From Lithospermum erythrorhizon (taxonomy: Eukaryota; Streptophyta; Magnoliopsida; Boraginales; Boraginaceae): 64,000 nucleotides of DNA. Positions 62,200-64,000 of this stretch are shown here, in pieces. Each line of letters starts with the position of its first letter. The first letter of the stretch is position 1. The position numbers were made by a program, and so were the translations under genes. Location of the stretch: contig JADFUC010001979.1 of the NCBI GenBank assembly GCA_019722365.1, positions 1-64,000 of the forward strand. Direction: 5' to 3'. The notes beneath the pieces were generated by a model. It was not told where the DNA came from and did no database searches. It was given only the letters and a program-made list of their open reading frames with translations.

Positions 62200-64000
62200 G
62201 CAATTATCAACTATATTAAAAACTTCGAAAAATTAATAATTCGATTATTTAATAAACTCTCTAAGATAATATTTTTATGCAGTCCCAATGAGGATAAGTG
62301 AGCCAAATTAATAATTAAACCATTTGTTATTTTATTTTGCAATTATCAACTATTAGAAATTTGATAAATTATCTTTCGATTATTAATAAACTCTCTAATA
62401 TAATATATTTGTCAGTTCGACTCAAAGGATGAGGTGCTAAATTAACTAATTAGGTACTTTTTTTGATTAATTTTTTTTTTTGATTATATTCTGATAAACA
62501 TTTGATTATCTCTAAGATAATAAATTAATAATTAAATACTTCTTTTTTCGTTCATTTTTCAATTTTTTGTTGCAATTATCAACTATAGTAGAAACTCGAT
62601 AAATTAATACTCGATTATTCAATAAACTATCTAAGATAAAAGTTTTTGGCAGGTGGAGTCGAACTCGGGGATAGGAGTCTTTAAATTAATATCACGCTAA
62701 AATTATAAGTTAAGATATTTTGATAATTTTCAACTCTAATGTTGGGTGATCGTAAATATTTAGATGATATAATAGCAGTTAGTCCAGTATTAGATTAGTC
62801 CGATGTAGTCTTAAATTAATAGTTAAGTGTTTTTAATTCTTTTTTCATTTTTTTTTTGTGCATTGCATCGGCTAATATTGCCAAAGAAACTCGAAAAATT
62901 AATGCTCGATTCTATAATAAACTCTAAAAGATAATATGTTTGGTCAGTCATGACAGAGGTAAGTCTTGATTTAATTTTGTATCCCATTTCAGGATAAAAA
63001 CTTGATTATTTAATAAAGCTACAAGATAATATTTTTTTGTGATCCCAGGCTAGGGGGATAAGGTGCTAAATTAATAATGCATCATTTTTATTTTATTTTT
63101 GCAATTATGATTAGAGTAGAAACTTGATAAATTAATCTTTCGATTGGCTAATAAACTCTCTAATATAATATTTTTGGTGGGTCACGACTCGAGGATAATT
63201 AATGCTAAATTAATATTAGTGCTTTTTAGGTTAATTTTTTTTACAATTACCAACTATAGTAGACATTCGGAATTATTTAATAAAAGCTCTACAAAATAAT
63301 ATTTTTGTAGATTAAGACTTTGGGATAGGATGTCAAATTAATAATTGATCCTTCTTTTTCATTCGTTTTTCAATATTTTTGTTGCAATTATCAACTATAG
63401 TGGCTAAAATAAATTAATCTTTGGTTATTCGATTAAGTATCGAGATAAAAGCTTTGGCGGTCAAAGTCGAGGAATAGGGTCTTAAATTAATAAAATTATG
63501 AGGACAAGACATTTTCCATAATTTTCCATAGTAATGTTATTGGTGATCGTAAATATTTTGTGATGTAATAGCAGTTAGTCCCATTAGTTAGTCCCGATAT
63601 AGTGCTAAATTAATAGTTCATATTTTTTGTTCTTTTTCATTTTTTTTCTTTATTTTTTTACGCAATTATCACTCTTTGGCAAAATTATCTTTAGATTACA
63701 TAATAAACTCTCTAGAATAATATGGTCGGTGCTGACTCGGGGTAAGTTAGCCGTTTATTTTTTATCCGGCTCGAGAATAAAAACTCAATTATTTAATAAA
63801 CTCTAGATAATAACTTTTCGACTAGAATTATAGGGTATTAAATTAATAATAGTCGTTTTTATTTTTTATTATTATTGTTATTATTATTATTATTTTGCAA
63901 TTATCAACTAGAGTAGAAGGCATTAAATTAATCTCGATTATTTAATCGATTCTCTAATATAATATTTTTGATGCTGTCCCCATTAGGATAATGTCTTAAA
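61150..64000 (+). repeat. Degenerate tandem array with higher-order organisation
   Basis: About 18 diverged monomers of roughly 110-150 bp. The common order is CAATTATCAACTATAGTAGA, AACTCGATAAATTAAT, TCGATTATTTAATAAACTCT, AAGATAATATTTTTGG, GTCCCGACTCGGGGATA, then GGTGCTAAATTAATAAT, followed by a T-rich stretch. Monomers starting with CAATTATCAACTA are seen near 61,578 (diverged), 61,868, 62,201, 62,339, 62,573, 63,103, 63,245, 63,386, 63,664 and 63,897. Variant segments recur at longer spacing (for example AATAGCAGTTAGTCC at about 62,773 and 63,578). The array runs off the right edge. The boxes resemble the CTCTATAAATTAATA ends of pogo-like Emigrant/Lemi1 transposons (from memory), but no transposase frame is present. 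Confidence 0.75.
62106..62198. repeat. 93-bp AT dinucleotide microsatellite
   Basis: A perfect (AT)n run of 93 bases inside the degenerate array. The open frames across it on both strands (Ile-Tyr repeats) are artefacts. Confidence 0.98.

Noticed and set aside
61942..62301. Open frames with Ile-Tyr repeats on both strands
   Set aside because: They are translations of an AT dinucleotide microsatellite inside a repeat array.
1..64000. CRISPR arrays, bacterial operons, ribosomal or transfer RNA genes
   Set aside because: The sequence is plant nuclear DNA; none of the repeats has CRISPR spacing, and no rRNA or convincing tRNA gene was seen.

Overview
This is plant nuclear DNA, almost certainly from a eudicot. 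Genes are intron-rich with GT-AG junctions, intergenic DNA is AT-rich, and decayed LTR retrotransposons and MITEs are common. The proteins include plant-specific ones: LEUNIG, OEP16, a type-1 metallothionein, a CIPK and a 3-ketoacyl-CoA synthase. I cannot fix the family from sequence alone; Lamiales is only a guess.

Layout. From 1 to about 14 kb there is no intact gene. The left part is a decayed LTR retrotransposon on the minus strand (primer-binding site near 3111-3128, LTR to its right). From 8.85 to 11.7 kb lie Ty1/copia relics in both orientations. From 14.8 to 60.5 kb there are seven genes: a PHD-finger/GNAT protein of the IDM1 type (minus, 8 exons, 1084 aa); PIG-H, a GPI-anchor biosynthesis subunit (plus, 5 exons, 190 aa); a LEUNIG-type co-repressor (plus, 18 coding exons, 905 aa); the plastid outer-envelope channel OEP16 (plus, 6 exons, 146 aa); a type-1 metallothionein (minus, 3 exons, 74 aa); a CBL-interacting protein kinase (minus, intronless, 482 aa); and a 3-ketoacyl-CoA synthase (plus, 3 exons, 541 aa). 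All exon models were built by hand by joining reading frames at splice sites, and every junction keeps frame. The interval between the metallothionein and the CIPK (43-49.5 kb) holds LTR-like and tandemly duplicated DNA but no gene. Another minus-strand copia relic lies at about 54-55.1 kb.

From about 61.15 kb to the right edge the window enters a degenerate array of roughly 110-150 bp monomers arranged in a higher-order pattern of about 0.8-1 kb, with a 93-bp AT dinucleotide run inside it.

The genes are unrelated housekeeping and regulatory loci, not a pathway or cluster. The most unusual signals are a LEUNIG intron whose donor reads CT where GT is expected, the higher-order array at the right end, a GC-rich repeat present in opposite orientations about 49 kb apart, and a changed pair of residues next to the catalytic histidine of the ketoacyl-CoA synthase.
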